From an uncultured Armatimonadota bacterium (GTDB lineage Bacteria; Armatimonadota; Armatimonadia; Armatimonadales; Armatimonadaceae), in assembly GCA_903910385.1 (NCBI GenBank), contig CAIVZM010000007.1, forward strand, positions 1 to 64,000: 64,000 nucleotides of DNA, read 5' to 3'. Below the pieces are notes generated by a model. That model saw only the letters and a list, made by a program, of their open reading frames with translations. It was not told where the DNA came from and did not search any database. This document shows positions 8,624 through 17,554 of this stretch, piece by piece; positions within the stretch are counted from its first letter, which is position 1; the number at the start of each line of letters is the position of its first letter. A program made the position numbers and the translations under genes.

Positions 8624-10156
8624 ATGTCCCTGAACGATCCGGCCCTGATTTTCGGTGATTTTGACCATGATGGAAAAAGGGACTCACGAGCGTTCCAACC
8701 GGGACAATGGATGATCGTCCCCCCTGTTTCCATCGAGAACCCGGATGCATCCCCATCCGCCACTCTACGCGTGCGTCCTCTCCCTGGACAAGCCTCCTCG
8801 CAAGTCGTCATAAAGGCGACGGGTATCGCACCGGAGTTATGGATCCGCGAGGGTAAAATATGGAGCCAACCAGCGCGTCCATCGCCCCAACCAAGCTCCA
8901 CGGGCGTCTCTGTGACATTTAATCTGCCCTTGTCGCCGGAAGGTAGCGAAATAGGGGTTTCGGTTTCGCCGCCTCTGAACGCCGACCGTTTTATTCTGGA
9001 GATTGATGGACAACCAATTCTTTGTCGATTGACTCCTGTCCTTTTGACATCTTCGCTGGACCCTGCTGAGGAAGTCTTTGTCGTTCGGAATCCGCTGAAT
9101 CGGAAGTTTGTTACCGAGCTTTCCCGAATCGTATCGAATGTCGAAGGCAAGCCGCGATTACGGATGATAGATACTGCTACCGGTTCTTCTGATTTATGGA
9201 TTCAGGATGCGGTGGAAATCGGGCGTTTCGCTTATCCGGTTTCAGGTAGAAAGATAACGCAAGGCGTTGCGCCGATTACAGGCTTACGGGCAAAACATAC
9301 GATGGGGTTAAACTGTGGCCCGCTCGATACGGCAGTCCGATCCTACTTTGATAATGTCACCCCATCTGCGGTCTCCATTAATGCAGGCGATTCATTGCCG
9401 GATCGCCGATGGATTGACTGGTTTGGCAATCTTGAGGTAAGCCCGGCGGTCAAAGGCTTTCCACACGGCAGACTTCTCACCGGCGACCAGAAAGGGCTGA
9501 GACTCCATCCAGAAGTCCTTCGTTTTCTGGAACTGCAGAAAATTCAATGGCCGCCACTGTTTCTGGATGTCAGTTGGTTGACCATCGGTCATGTGGATGA
9601 AACGATCAATTTCGTCCCTGCACCGGACCGACAGGGCTTTCGCGTTCTGATTCCCTCGCCAGCCTCGGCGCGACGCTTGCTGGAGGATGCCGCCCGCTCC
9701 GGGCAGGCGCATACCGCCGTCTTCGCCGGTAAATCGGAATTCCGTCAGAGTTCCGAGACGACAGTCGCCCAAATCCTGGAAGAATGCGCAAACTCACCGG
9801 AAAATCGTGCAATCGACGGTTTCATGAAAGAAACTGTCCGACAAATCCGGGAAGGATTATCCGTTGAAGACGCCGATATTATAGCGGTTCCCTGTTTGTT
9901 CAAAGACGGGCTTGCAGTGATCCCCAATATGGTCAACTCGCTGGTTCTGGGGCGTGATCTTATCCTTCCTTCTCCGGTTGGGCCGGTGATCGAGGGAGAG
10001 GACCTGTTCCAGAAACCGATGCGATCTTCGCTGGAACCGCTTGGACTGCGTCTCCATTTTGTGGACATCTGGGAACCGTATCATGTCCGTTCCGGCGAGA
10101 TTCACTGCGGCACGAACGCGATTCGCCGTCTACGAAATCCTGTGTGGTGGAGGTGA
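8624..10156 (+). CDS. Protein-arginine deiminase (PAD) family enzyme
   Basis: A 510-residue homologue of vertebrate peptidyl-arginine deiminases, which convert arginine to citrulline in proteins in a Ca-dependent way. The active-site set is complete. LWIQDAVEIG gives W192 and D195; GHVDETINFVPA gives H323 and D325; GEIHCGTNAIRR gives the nucleophile C495. The downstream PNMVN and EPLGL segments also match animal PADs. The N-terminus carries DFDHDGKRD (12-20), a DxDxDG calcium loop like that of the PAD middle domain. No signal peptide is present, so it should be cytosolic. PADs of this type are known in cyanobacteria and some other bacteria. It is followed 6 bases later by a small co-translated gene. 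Confidence 0.88.
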   Translation: MSLNDPALIFGDFDHDGKRDSRAFQPGQWMIVPPVSIENPDASPSATLRVRPLPGQASSQVVIKATGIAPELWIREGKIWSQPARPSPQPSSTGVSVTFNLPLSPEGSEIGVSVSPPLNADRFILEIDGQPILCRLTPVLLTSSLDPAEEVFVVRNPLNRKFVTELSRIVSNVEGKPRLRMIDTATGSSDLWIQDAVEIGRFAYPVSGRKITQGVAPITGLRAKHTMGLNCGPLDTAVRSYFDNVTPSAVSINAGDSLPDRRWIDWFGNLEVSPAVKGFPHGRLLTGDQKGLRLHPEVLRFLELQKIQWPPLFLDVSWLTIGHVDETINFVPAPDRQGFRVLIPSPASARRLLEDAARSGQAHTAVFAGKSEFRQSSETTVAQILEECANSPENRAIDGFMKETVRQIREGLSVEDADIIAVPCLFKDGLAVIPNMVNSLVLGRDLILPSPVGPVIEGEDLFQKPMRSSLEPLGLRLHFVDIWEPYHVRSGEIHCGTNAIRRLRNPVWWR

Positions 10157-10162
10157 ATAACG

Positions 10163-10429
10163 ATGGGCGAATATCACGACTTTGCAATGCTTGTACATAT
10201 CGAACCGGAGCAGCGAGCGATTGAATGGGAACACGTTTTGCGATCCGCCGCCCCGCCACCGGGGATTTGTTTGAATATCCGAAATCCGCGACTGCTTTTT
10301 TTCGTCGTGAATGCGGACAACGAATTTCTGGCGATCGACATGGCGGAGCAATGGCTTACCCGCGTGTCTCGCGCACTTCTCACGCCATTTCAGTTACGCT
10401 TCAATGCGCAACCATCCGAAGAGATTTAG
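10163..10429 (+). CDS. Small uncharacterised protein coupled to the deiminase
   Basis: An 88-residue protein that I do not recognise. It starts 6 bases after the deiminase stop, and its ribosome site GGAGGTGA ends 6 bases before the ATG and overlaps the end of the deiminase gene. It is therefore real and translated with its neighbour. It has no signal peptide, membrane segment or cysteine cluster, and is rich in hydrophobic and aromatic residues (RLLFFVV, MAEQW). A partner, substrate or inhibitor of the deiminase are all possible; none is shown by the sequence. Confidence 0.7.
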   Translation: MGEYHDFAMLVHIEPEQRAIEWEHVLRSAAPPPGICLNIRNPRLLFFVVNADNEFLAIDMAEQWLTRVSRALLTPFQLRFNAQPSEEI

Positions 10430-10462
10430 CGTTTCGCAAGCATCAGAATGCTTGCGAAACGC
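10429..10462. terminator. Perfect 15-bp hairpin between convergent genes
   Basis: GCGTTTCGCAAGCAT at 10429-10443 pairs perfectly with 10448-10462 across a CAGA loop. It sits exactly between the stops of two convergent genes (10429 and 10464). There is no strong T tract on either side, but position and stability suggest a bidirectional terminator. Confidence 0.75.
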
Positions 10463-10463
10463 A

Positions 10464-10940
10464 TCATAATTTGATGTCCAGAAGCGAGGCGATACCTACC
10501 CCCTTGACCCGCGACAGTTTGGTGGGGTCGGTAACATTACGGTTCGAGATAGGAATCAGCACTTTTGCGCGTACAGTGACCCCGATTCGCGCCTGCCCTT
10601 CCAGTTGGGCGACGGCTTTTACCTGATCGACCTGCTTCGTCGGACCGCTGACCTGCACGGCGCCCGCGTAAGTTCCACGTCCCACCGAAAGGATGGGGAC
10701 GACATTGGTGCTTTCCCCGCTATCGGCCCCCGGTTTGTTTCCGGTGATTTTATTGACAAATTTGTCGATATCGGGACCGAACTTATCGACAGCGATCAGA
10801 ATCGCGGCGCCAGCGACGCCACCTTTCAGAATGTCGCCGATATTTTGCGCTCGTGTCGGGGTCAACTGCCCGATAATCATTCCACCCAGCGCCGCAGCGA
10901 CCGCCCAGGCGACGGCGGTATTTCGGTTAATAGTCTTCAT
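10464..10940 (-). CDS. Small exported protein of unknown function
   Basis: A 158-residue protein with an N-terminal signal or anchor (AVAWAVAAALGGMIIGQL, then an alanine-rich cleavage region near ARA-Q). A second weakly hydrophobic stretch GGVAGAAILIAVDKFG follows. The C-terminal half looks like a beta-rich domain (TYAGAVQVSGPTKQVDQVKA, VTVRAKVLIPI). The ribosome site GGAGG is 7 bases from the ATG, which makes the start firm. No family is recognised. It lies downstream of mnmG but behind that gene's terminator, so it probably has its own promoter. Confidence 0.7.
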   Translation of the reverse strand: MKTINRNTAVAWAVAAALGGMIIGQLTPTRAQNIGDILKGGVAGAAILIAVDKFGPDIDKFVNKITGNKPGADSGESTNVVPILSVGRGTYAGAVQVSGPTKQVDQVKAVAQLEGQARIGVTVRAKVLIPISNRNVTDPTKLSRVKGVGIASLLDIKL

Positions 10941-10961
10941 GGTAAAGCCTCCGGAAAGGAA

Positions 10962-10986
10962 AACGCCGCACCTGTAACGCGGCGTT
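10962..10986 (-). terminator. Rho-independent terminator of mnmG
   Basis: Read on the minus strand, AACGCCGC pairs with GCGGCGTT across a 9-base loop, followed by TTCCTTTCC. It lies 50 bases beyond the mnmG stop and just before the ribosome site of the next minus-strand gene. Confidence 0.7.
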
Positions 10987-11035
10987 CTTATTTGTATTAC
11001 GAGGGGATGGAAATCGAAGTTCGTTTAAATTGAGC

Positions 11036-12964
11036 TCACAAACTTCTCGCGCCTGCCAGCATAGCATCCGTTTGCTTGCTCTGTGAACGACGGGACAGAT
11101 ATAACGATAGGACTGAGATATCGGAAGGCGTGATTCCCGGTATACGCGCCGCCTGACCAAGCGAGGCGGGACGCAGTCTGCCCAGTTTATCTTTCCCCTC
11201 AGCAGACAGGGAAGGAACTTCCTCATAATCGATACTTTGAGGTAGCAAGACATGGTCTTGCCGTCGCGCCGTCGCTACCTGCGCCCGTTCACGCTCAATA
11301 AAGACTCCGTAACGCTCATCGATGATAATCTGTTCTAACGGCGCGAAATCTTCCAGAGACAAATCGGCAAGTTCCGCAACCTGAGCCTCCGTTACATCAG
11401 GACGGCGTGCAAGTTCCGCCAGAGTAATGCGTGTTGTCACCGGACTGATTCCGCGTTCCGCCAATCGTGCATTGTCTACCCCGGAAATCGTCGTCTTGGT
11501 GAGAATCGCTCTGACAGAATCCAACCGGTTCTTCTTTGCCTGAAACAGATTCCACTGGGTATCCTCCACCAGACCGATAGCGCGACCGATCTCTGTCAGT
11601 CGTAAATCGGCGTTGTCCTGTCGTAAGGTCAGACGAAATTCCGCGCGTGAGGTGAGCATGCGGTAGGGGTCATTAACCCCTTTCGTCACCAGATCATCGA
11701 TCAGCACTCCAATATAAGCGTCCGAGCGAGAAAGCGTGAAGGGTTGCCGTTCCTGTGCAAACAACGCGGCATTCGCTCCCGCCATCAGTCCCTGCGCCGC
11801 CGCTTCCTCGTAACCGGAGGTGCCGTTGATTTGCCCCGCCAGAAAAAGCCCCGCGATTCGCTTTGTCATCAGAGCGGAGGTCAATTCGGTCGGGGGGACG
11901 GCATCATATTCCACCGCATAACCGGGACGAATCATTTCCACCTTTTCCAGACCGTTCATGGTGCGCAGAAATGCAAGTTGAACGTCCGCTGGCAGACTGG
12001 TGCTCATTCCCTGCACATAGAGCAGATTGTTGTCCCATCCTTCCTGTTCCAGAAAAACGGGATGCGCTTCCTTCTGTGCGAAGCGCACCACCTTATCCTC
12101 AATAGAAGGACAATAGCGCGGCCCCACTCCCTCAATGAATCCGCCATACATCGCCGACAGATGAAGATTCTGGCGGATGACTTCGTGAGTTGCCGGGTTG
12201 GTGTAGGTTTGCCATGCCGGAAGCAGGTCGCCGCCATCCGGCGCGACATGGCGACGAATCGGAGTCCGAAAAGAGAAGGGTGGCGTCTCAGGTTCGGAAG
12301 GTTGCGCCTCAGTTTGTGAAAAGTCTACGGATTCCTTTGCAATACGCGGCGTCGTTCCGGTCTTGAGACGAAGCAAGGGGAAACCCAGATCAGAGAGGGA
12401 GGCGGAAAGACCATACGCCGCTTTTTCGACATTCTTAATTTCCGGAATGCCGCGCCCCGCTTCCCACTTTCTTTCGCCCATATGACAGAGCCCGCGTAGG
12501 AATGTGCCTGTCGTAACGACCACCGCACGACTCCGGAGTTCCACGCCATCGGACAGGCGAACTCCGATAACAACACCCTCTTCCACAAGCAAACTATCGA
12601 CCATCGCTTCCAGAAGGGTCAGGCATGGCGTTGCACGGAGGTAATCCTGCATGGCGGCGGGATACGACTCCACATCCACCTGCGCCCGTAAAGCGCGTAC
12701 CGCCGGCCCTTTGGACGTGTTGAGCATTCGAATGTGTGTTAGAGTCGCATCTGTGATAACTCCCATCGCTCCGCCGAGGGCATCCGTTTCACGAACGAGA
12801 TGGCCTTTAGCAGGACCGCCAATCGAACAGTTACAGGGCAATGTCGCAATGCGCGAAAGGTCACCTGTTACCAGCAATGTACGGCTTCCCAGTCGCGCCG
12901 CCGCCAGCGCCGCTTCGCACCCGGCGTGTCCACCTCCAATGATAATTACTTCCGCATCATTCAT
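11036..12964 (-). CDS. mnmG: tRNA uridine-5-carboxymethylaminomethyl modification enzyme MnmG
   Basis: MnmG (GidA), with MnmE, installs the carboxymethylaminomethyl group on U34 of certain tRNAs using FAD, NADH and methylene-THF. The 642-residue length is normal. The FAD-binding motif [21 protein letters not shown] is at the N-terminus. The family block [18 protein letters not shown] follows, and the [19 protein letters not shown] motif lies in the middle. The C-terminal helical domain ([16 protein letters not shown]) is intact. mnmE is not in the window. rsmG (gidB) lies nearby but is separated by a metalloprotease gene on the other strand. Confidence 0.96.
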   Translation of the reverse strand: MNDAEVIIIGGGHAGCEAALAAARLGSRTLLVTGDLSRIATLPCNCSIGGPAKGHLVRETDALGGAMGVITDATLTHIRMLNTSKGPAVRALRAQVDVESYPAAMQDYLRATPCLTLLEAMVDSLLVEEGVVIGVRLSDGVELRSRAVVVTTGTFLRGLCHMGERKWEAGRGIPEIKNVEKAAYGLSASLSDLGFPLLRLKTGTTPRIAKESVDFSQTEAQPSEPETPPFSFRTPIRRHVAPDGGDLLPAWQTYTNPATHEVIRQNLHLSAMYGGFIEGVGPRYCPSIEDKVVRFAQKEAHPVFLEQEGWDNNLLYVQGMSTSLPADVQLAFLRTMNGLEKVEMIRPGYAVEYDAVPPTELTSALMTKRIAGLFLAGQINGTSGYEEAAAQGLMAGANAALFAQERQPFTLSRSDAYIGVLIDDLVTKGVNDPYRMLTSRAEFRLTLRQDNADLRLTEIGRAIGLVEDTQWNLFQAKKNRLDSVRAILTKTTISGVDNARLAERGISPVTTRITLAELARRPDVTEAQVAELADLSLEDFAPLEQIIIDERYGVFIERERAQVATARRQDHVLLPQSIDYEEVPSLSAEGKDKLGRLRPASLGQAARIPGITPSDISVLSLYLSRRSQSKQTDAMLAGARSL

Positions 12965-13108
12965 AGCATGTCATTTTATCATCGGGATATGTCCGCCGAC
13001 TCCACTTTCTCTAAATGACGATGCTTGTTCGGTATTCTCTTTAAATCTATTGACAAAGAACTTCCCATCTGTTAACGTTTTGAAGAGCCTGAGAACGAAT
13101 AAATTTCT

Positions 13109-13185
13109 CCGGGGCAAGCCCCGGCATATTTGCCTAATATCTACGGCCTGAGAGCCGCTGGTAGTTAGAACGGGGCAAGCCCCGG
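13109..13185. repeat. Paired CGGGGCAAGCCCCGG hairpins
   Basis: Two copies of the self-complementary CGGGGCAAGCCCCGG lie at 13110-13124 and 13171-13185, each followed by an ATATT (after C and directly after the repeat with A). Between them is a third potential hairpin, CTACGGC...GCCG...GTAG (about 13141-13164). They lie upstream of the metalloprotease (plus) and of mnmG (minus). They could be dispersed palindromes or a structured leader. I could not match them to a known riboswitch. Confidence 0.5.
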
Positions 13186-13209
13186 AATATTGACACGAAG
13201 AGAATAAAA

Positions 13210-14259
13210 ATGAAAAAATTATCCCTTCCGGTGATTCTGGCATTGAGTCTGATCTCACTTTCGACAACTCGCGCGCTGGCGGCATTCACAATCAAGATCA
13301 ATCCCGGCGCCACACTTGCCACGAACAATAGCGCCCTTGCCGCGTTTAATCGAGCAGCGAATCAATGGGCAAGCAAGATCACCGACAATGTTACGATCAC
13401 TGTCAATGCAGACCTCGGGACTTTTTCTAATAACAACATCATCGGGTCTACCAGTAATCGCGAACTGTTTAGTGATTACAACTCACTTCGAAATCTCCTC
13501 GTCAATAAACACCCGACGGACAAGCTTCTGGGGGCGCTTCCGACCTCGGCGCAATTTTCCGCCATACTTCCACAGGGCGTCACCCTATCCGGCAATCTTT
13601 CGACAAGCAAAGCGAATCTCAAGGCATTGGGTCTCACCAGCCTTGATACGCAATTTGGTGAGTCAGACGGTTCTATCACATTCAACAAAGCGTTCTCCTT
13701 CGATTACGATAATTCCAACGGCGTCTCTGCTAACACAATTGACTTCGAGACGGTCGCCGCACATGAAATAGGTCACTTACTGGGCTTCACTTCCTCGGTA
13801 GACGACATCGATTCAGGGGAAACTAGCGTCATTCCTTCCTTTATGGATCTGTATCGCTTTAGCGGAAATAACGCACCGACGACACTGGCAGGCTTTTCCA
13901 GCGTCACTCGCGATCTGCGAGCGGGGTCGGATGCGGTAACAGCTACTGTCGATAAGTTGTTCACCATCAATAATGTTGCGGTGAATCAGGTGAGAATGTC
14001 TACCGGAGTATCGAAAGGCGACGGACGACAAGCGAGTCACTGGAAAGACGACCAGTTTACAGGCATCAATATTGGCATCATGGATCCCAGCCTGTCCTTC
14101 GGACTGCGAACGAACGTGAACCCCAATGATCTGATCGCTATGCGGTTACTGGGTTACACTTTAGCTGCCCCACCCGTAACCGCCCCGGAACCAGCCGCCG
14201 GAGTTCTCGTAGCGCTCGGAATTACTTGCGCCTTCCTGATAAGACAAAAAAAACGATAA
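13210..14259 (+). CDS. PEP-CTERM anchored zinc metalloprotease
   Basis: A 349-residue exported protein. It has an N-terminal signal peptide (LPVILALSLISLSTTRALA). The zincin motif HEIGHLLGF at 185-193, with a following aspartate-rich stretch, is of the metzincin-like HExxHxxGF type. The C-terminus APEPAAGVLVALGITCAFLI then RQKKR is a PEP-CTERM sorting signal: the PEP motif, a membrane helix and a basic tail, recognised by an exosortase. The middle (VTITVNADLG, SALAAFNRAANQW) resembles other PEP-CTERM metalloproteases. The exosortase itself is not in the window. The ribosome site is weak. A 17-bp duplication (AAGACAAAAAAAACGAT type) runs across the stop codon. Confidence 0.82.
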   Translation: MKKLSLPVILALSLISLSTTRALAAFTIKINPGATLATNNSALAAFNRAANQWASKITDNVTITVNADLGTFSNNNIIGSTSNRELFSDYNSLRNLLVNKHPTDKLLGALPTSAQFSAILPQGVTLSGNLSTSKANLKALGLTSLDTQFGESDGSITFNKAFSFDYDNSNGVSANTIDFETVAAHEIGHLLGFTSSVDDIDSGETSVIPSFMDLYRFSGNNAPTTLAGFSSVTRDLRAGSDAVTATVDKLFTINNVAVNQVRMSTGVSKGDGRQASHWKDDQFTGINIGIMDPSLSFGLRTNVNPNDLIAMRLLGYTLAAPPVTAPEPAAGVLVALGITCAFLIRQKKR

Positions 14260-14272
14260 GACAAAAAAACGT
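14239..14272. repeat. Tandem duplication across a stop codon
   Basis: GATAAGACAAAAAAAACG is followed immediately by a near-identical GATAAGACAAAAAAACG. The first copy encodes the last residues of the metalloprotease (RQKKR) and its stop; the second copy is non-coding. It is a slippage-prone A-run at the end of the sorting signal. Confidence 0.55.
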
Positions 14273-14446
14273 TCATCCAAACAGGAGGTCGATTCCATCG
14301 CAGGATGGTTGCGCATCCATATGTCGCCGTCCCCTTCCGACAATGCGCGGAACGCTTCTCCAGCATCCCCCTTTGATGCTACCCGCGCCGACGCAGAGCG
14401 GGAACTGGACTGCCCCGGCTACTAAAATTGGGATACAGGGCATTAT

Positions 14447-15169
14447 TTACCGTCTCGCCGGTTTGGAATTGAAGCCTTTGCCGGAATAAACGAGTAGCCT
14501 GCGACGCGGCGCCTGCCCTTCATCGGTTTCCGTCGGCAAGTTAAGCGCAACATCGGAAATCAAAGTCAACCCCAAACGTACGGCAACCGGCGCGGCGTCC
14601 TGGAGTTCATCATCGCTGATATCCGCTTTCATCGCCACGAAGCGTCCCTGCGGCGCTAAAAAGGGTGAGCACCATTCGAGAAGCGTCGGAAGACTGGCGA
14701 CAGCTCGCGCCGTCACGAGATCGAACTTTCCCCGATACAGAGGGTTCTTTCCGGCATCTTCCGCTCGCGAATGTACGGTTTGGACGCCATAAATCCCGAT
14801 TTCAGTACAGGTTTCATTGATAAAACGCACCCTTTTCGCAAGCGAATCCAGAAGTGTCAGGCGTAAATCCGGACGCACGATCTTCAGAGGAATGCCCGGA
14901 AATCCCGCGCCTGTGCCTACATCGAGCACAGAAGAGCGTAGCTTGAGACCGGGGAGTGCGGGTAATATTGTCAGAGAGTCCGCAAAATGCTTGATAGCTA
15001 TCGCGTCCGGGGTTGTAATCCGGGTCAGATTCATCGTTTCGTTGACCGTCAGCAATCGCTCTGTAAAGTTCAGACATTGCATTTTTTGTTCTTCGGAGAG
15101 CGGAACCCCTACCGCTTCAGTAGCAGTATCCAGCATCTGTAAAAACCGGGTTTGATCCTCGCTATCCAT
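14447..15169 (-). CDS. rsmG: 16S rRNA (guanine-N7)-methyltransferase RsmG
   Basis: RsmG (GidB) methylates N7 of G527 in 16S rRNA using SAM. Its 240 residues are normal. The N-terminal helix region has LTVNETMNLTRI, then IKHFADSLTILP. The SAM-binding motif VLDVGTGAGFPGIPLKI follows, then LTLLDSLAKRVRFINE. The C-terminus ends in RRLLVYSGKGF. It is on the same strand as mnmG, but a plus-strand metalloprotease lies between, breaking the usual gidA-gidB neighbourhood. It is convergent with that protease gene; the 187 bases between them hold no clear terminator. Confidence 0.95.
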   Translation of the reverse strand: MDSEDQTRFLQMLDTATEAVGVPLSEEQKMQCLNFTERLLTVNETMNLTRITTPDAIAIKHFADSLTILPALPGLKLRSSVLDVGTGAGFPGIPLKIVRPDLRLTLLDSLAKRVRFINETCTEIGIYGVQTVHSRAEDAGKNPLYRGKFDLVTARAVASLPTLLEWCSPFLAPQGRFVAMKADISDDELQDAAPVAVRLGLTLISDVALNLPTETDEGQAPRRRLLVYSGKGFNSKPARR

Positions 15170-15339
15170 TCTTTTCGATCCTGAGCCTCTTGAAATTCAC
15201 TTTCTTTGTTATACAGGGCTTCCCGAATAATTTCTCTACCATACTGTAGCGTAAACGACCGGCGTTCTTCTCTACGCAGTAGGGTATTGTGGTAAAATCT
15301 TTGTAGTTCATAGTCGCTATTGCGAAGGAGACTTTCCTC

Positions 15340-16131
15340 TTGAACCGCTATTCTTTTTCTGCATTTCGGCCTGTCCGACAGGGATTTACCCTGATCGAGT
15401 TGTTAGTGGTCATCGCCATCATCGCGTTGCTGGCGGCGATACTTTTCCCTGTCTTTGCGACCGCCCGAGCGGCGGCGAGAAAAACGGTCTGCCTTTCCAA
15501 TCTCCGTCAAATAGGAATCGGTCTGCGTATGTACGCCGATGATTATGACGGTCTCGCTCCCGCCGCGCGTGACGCTTCAGACGCTTTTGTGCCGGCAATC
15601 TGGACTCATACCTCACCCGCCTGTCAGGCGTACATAGATACGCTTCCGATGATGCACAGCGTCCCGCACCTTTTGTCGGCGACCAAGCCCAATCCGGATT
15701 TCTATGAGACGGGCGTGCTGGACTCCTACCTGAAAAGCAAGGAAATTTGGAAGTGCTCCGGCGATACAGGTTTCGATTTTCTGGACAATAACAATTCCTG
15801 CAACGGCCCCTGCCAGATGCCGGCTCATCCGTCGATGTACGAAAAATATGGCGCGTCCTATCTGTATCGAACGGCGATCGGGCTTTCCGGCAAACCGCTG
15901 GACTCACTGGCAGGACAGGATTTAGATGGTAAAGAAGTTGGTCCCGCGCAGTACCATGTCCTTTTCGATGGAAACGGTTCCTGGCACGGGGGCGCTTTTT
16001 CCGCCGCAGGTATCGGGTTACGCTACATTTGCGTTTTTGCCGATGGTCACGCCAAACTCCTGACTAACTCACAGTATCAGGAAGCATGGAGTTATCCGGT
16101 CGGAAGCAGTTATGGTATCCCGTGTGAGTGA
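15340..16131 (+). CDS. DUF1559-type prepilin / H-X9-DG pseudopilin
   Basis: A 263-residue secretion-type pseudopilin. The type IV prepilin signal [20 protein letters not shown] begins after RPVRQ and would be cleaved after the glycine. A globular domain follows ([18 protein letters not shown]) and ends with the FADGHAKLL stretch typical of H-X9-DG proteins. These are abundant in Planctomycetota and Armatimonadota and have no assigned role. The start is a TTG with GAAGGAG 9 bases upstream; no ATG is available before the signal. The 3' end overlaps the next gene by 20 bases. Confidence 0.85.
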   Translation: MNRYSFSAFRPVRQGFTLIELLVVIAIIALLAAILFPVFATARAAARKTVCLSNLRQIGIGLRMYADDYDGLAPAARDASDAFVPAIWTHTSPACQAYIDTLPMMHSVPHLLSATKPNPDFYETGVLDSYLKSKEIWKCSGDTGFDFLDNNNSCNGPCQMPAHPSMYEKYGASYLYRTAIGLSGKPLDSLAGQDLDGKEVGPAQYHVLFDGNGSWHGGAFSAAGIGLRYICVFADGHAKLLTNSQYQEAWSYPVGSSYGIPCE

Positions 16132-17554
16132 GATTGTGTCGACAGCGAATTGCGATCCTGAGAGCGCATCTCTCACCTTGCGTTACCGTGCCCGCTGGGC
16201 GCTCCCTATCGATGCGCCGCCGATAGAGAATGCAGAAATTGTCGTTCGGGACGGGCGTATTATCGAAGTGGGTCACGCTGGAAACGGACTTGTCGATCAG
16301 GACTTTGGCGAAGCGGTCATCATTCCCGGTTTTGTAAATGTGCATGCCCATCTGGAATACACCGTCATGCGCGGGCTTCTGGAAGATATGCCCTTCTTCC
16401 CCTGGATTCGATTGCTGACAGCGTTGAAATCCCACATCACTCCGAAAGAATGGCTGGCTTCCGCGCTTCTGGGAGCATGGGAGATGCGGTCTTCCGGAAT
16501 TACCACAATCGGAGATGCCTGCGATGGCGGCTTTTCACTGATGGCGCTCCTGATGACAGGTCAAAGCGGTATTATCTACCGGGAAGTCTTTGGGATTTCT
16601 CCTGACGAACCCATTCAGGAGATTGTGTCCTCCCTTCAGAAAAAAGTCGCCTCAATGACGGAAACTGTCACTCAGGCGGGAAGTGATCGTATCCGGATCG
16701 GAATTTCTCCCCATGCGCCCTATACCGTTCGCGGCGAACTATTCGAGGCATTAGGATCGTTCGCGAAACGGTATTCCCTGCCACAGACGATTCACCTTGC
16801 GGAATCGCTGGCGGAGGAGGATTTGTTCCAGAAGGGCATTGGGCCATTCGCTGAGATGTTCGCACGACGGGGTATAGCATGGGAAACGCCGCAACTATCC
16901 CCAACTCGGTTTTTAGATGCCTGTGGCGCAATTACACCGGGAACTCTGGCGGTACATTGCGTTCAGGTGAGTCAGGAAGATATCGCCCTGTTAAAGGCGC
17001 GAGGGGCGACGGTAGCGCATTGTCCGAAGTCTAACGGTAAATTGGGTTCTGGGTTCGCGCCGGTTCGAGCGATGCTGAATGCGGGGTTAGCTGTTGGTCT
17101 GGGCACTGACTCCGTCGCGTCGAACAATAACGCCGATATGTTCGAGGAAATGCGTTCGGCGGTTTTTACCGCCAGAGCGCGAGAGCGTGATCCTATGGCG
17201 TTGACTGCGGAAGAAGCCCTGAGATTGGCGACTCTGGGCGGAGCTGAAGCGATGGGAATGGCGCAGGAAATCGGTTCGTTGACTCCCGGCAAGCGAGCGG
17301 ATTTTTGTGTGGTCAATCTTTCCGCGAGTCATATAACGCCAGCGGAGGACAACCCGGTCGCCGCTCTTGTCTTTTCCGCACGCGCTTCAGATGTGATTGC
17401 GACTTTCATCAACGGAACTGTCAACAGAAAATCGCAGGAGATTGAGGAAGCGGTCTCCATTATGCGAATGACCAGACGAAAACTTCGGGATGCGTTATCT
17501 CTGGAGCAATCGAAACTGGAAAAAATGATGACGGGGACGCCACGGAATGCGTAA
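16112..17554 (+). CDS. Amidohydrolase (MtaD/SsnA-like deaminase family)
   Basis: A metal-dependent amidohydrolase of 480 residues, in the group that deaminates adenosine-type compounds (S-adenosylhomocysteine, methylthioadenosine, aminofutalosine) and related guanine or chloro-triazine substrates. Metal ligands appear as HAH at 78-80, then IHLAES, then AVHCVQVS, then [11 protein letters not shown] with the catalytic aspartate, followed by EEMR. The N- and C-terminal beta-sandwich ends at ADFCVV and FINGTVN. The substrate is uncertain; aminodeoxyfutalosine deaminase is one candidate, but no menaquinone genes are nearby. The ATG at 16112 has GGAAG close upstream, inside the preceding gene. It overlaps the next gene by 8 bases. 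Confidence 0.85.
   Translation: MVSRVSEIVSTANCDPESASLTLRYRARWALPIDAPPIENAEIVVRDGRIIEVGHAGNGLVDQDFGEAVIIPGFVNVHAHLEYTVMRGLLEDMPFFPWIRLLTALKSHITPKEWLASALLGAWEMRSSGITTIGDACDGGFSLMALLMTGQSGIIYREVFGISPDEPIQEIVSSLQKKVASMTETVTQAGSDRIRIGISPHAPYTVRGELFEALGSFAKRYSLPQTIHLAESLAEEDLFQKGIGPFAEMFARRGIAWETPQLSPTRFLDACGAITPGTLAVHCVQVSQEDIALLKARGATVAHCPKSNGKLGSGFAPVRAMLNAGLAVGLGTDSVASNNNADMFEEMRSAVFTARARERDPMALTAEEALRLATLGGAEAMGMAQEIGSLTPGKRADFCVVNLSASHITPAEDNPVAALVFSARASDVIATFINGTVNRKSQEIEEAVSIMRMTRRKLRDALSLEQSKLEKMMTGTPRNA

Noticed and set aside
13109-13185. Cyclic-di-GMP riboswitch before the PEP-CTERM gene
   Set aside because: The hairpins do not carry the conserved tetraloop and receptor of GEMM elements; only the multi-stem look is similar.
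14226-14489. 87-codon frame after the metalloprotease
   Set aside because: Begins inside the protease gene and runs into rsmG in antisense; composition is not protein-like.
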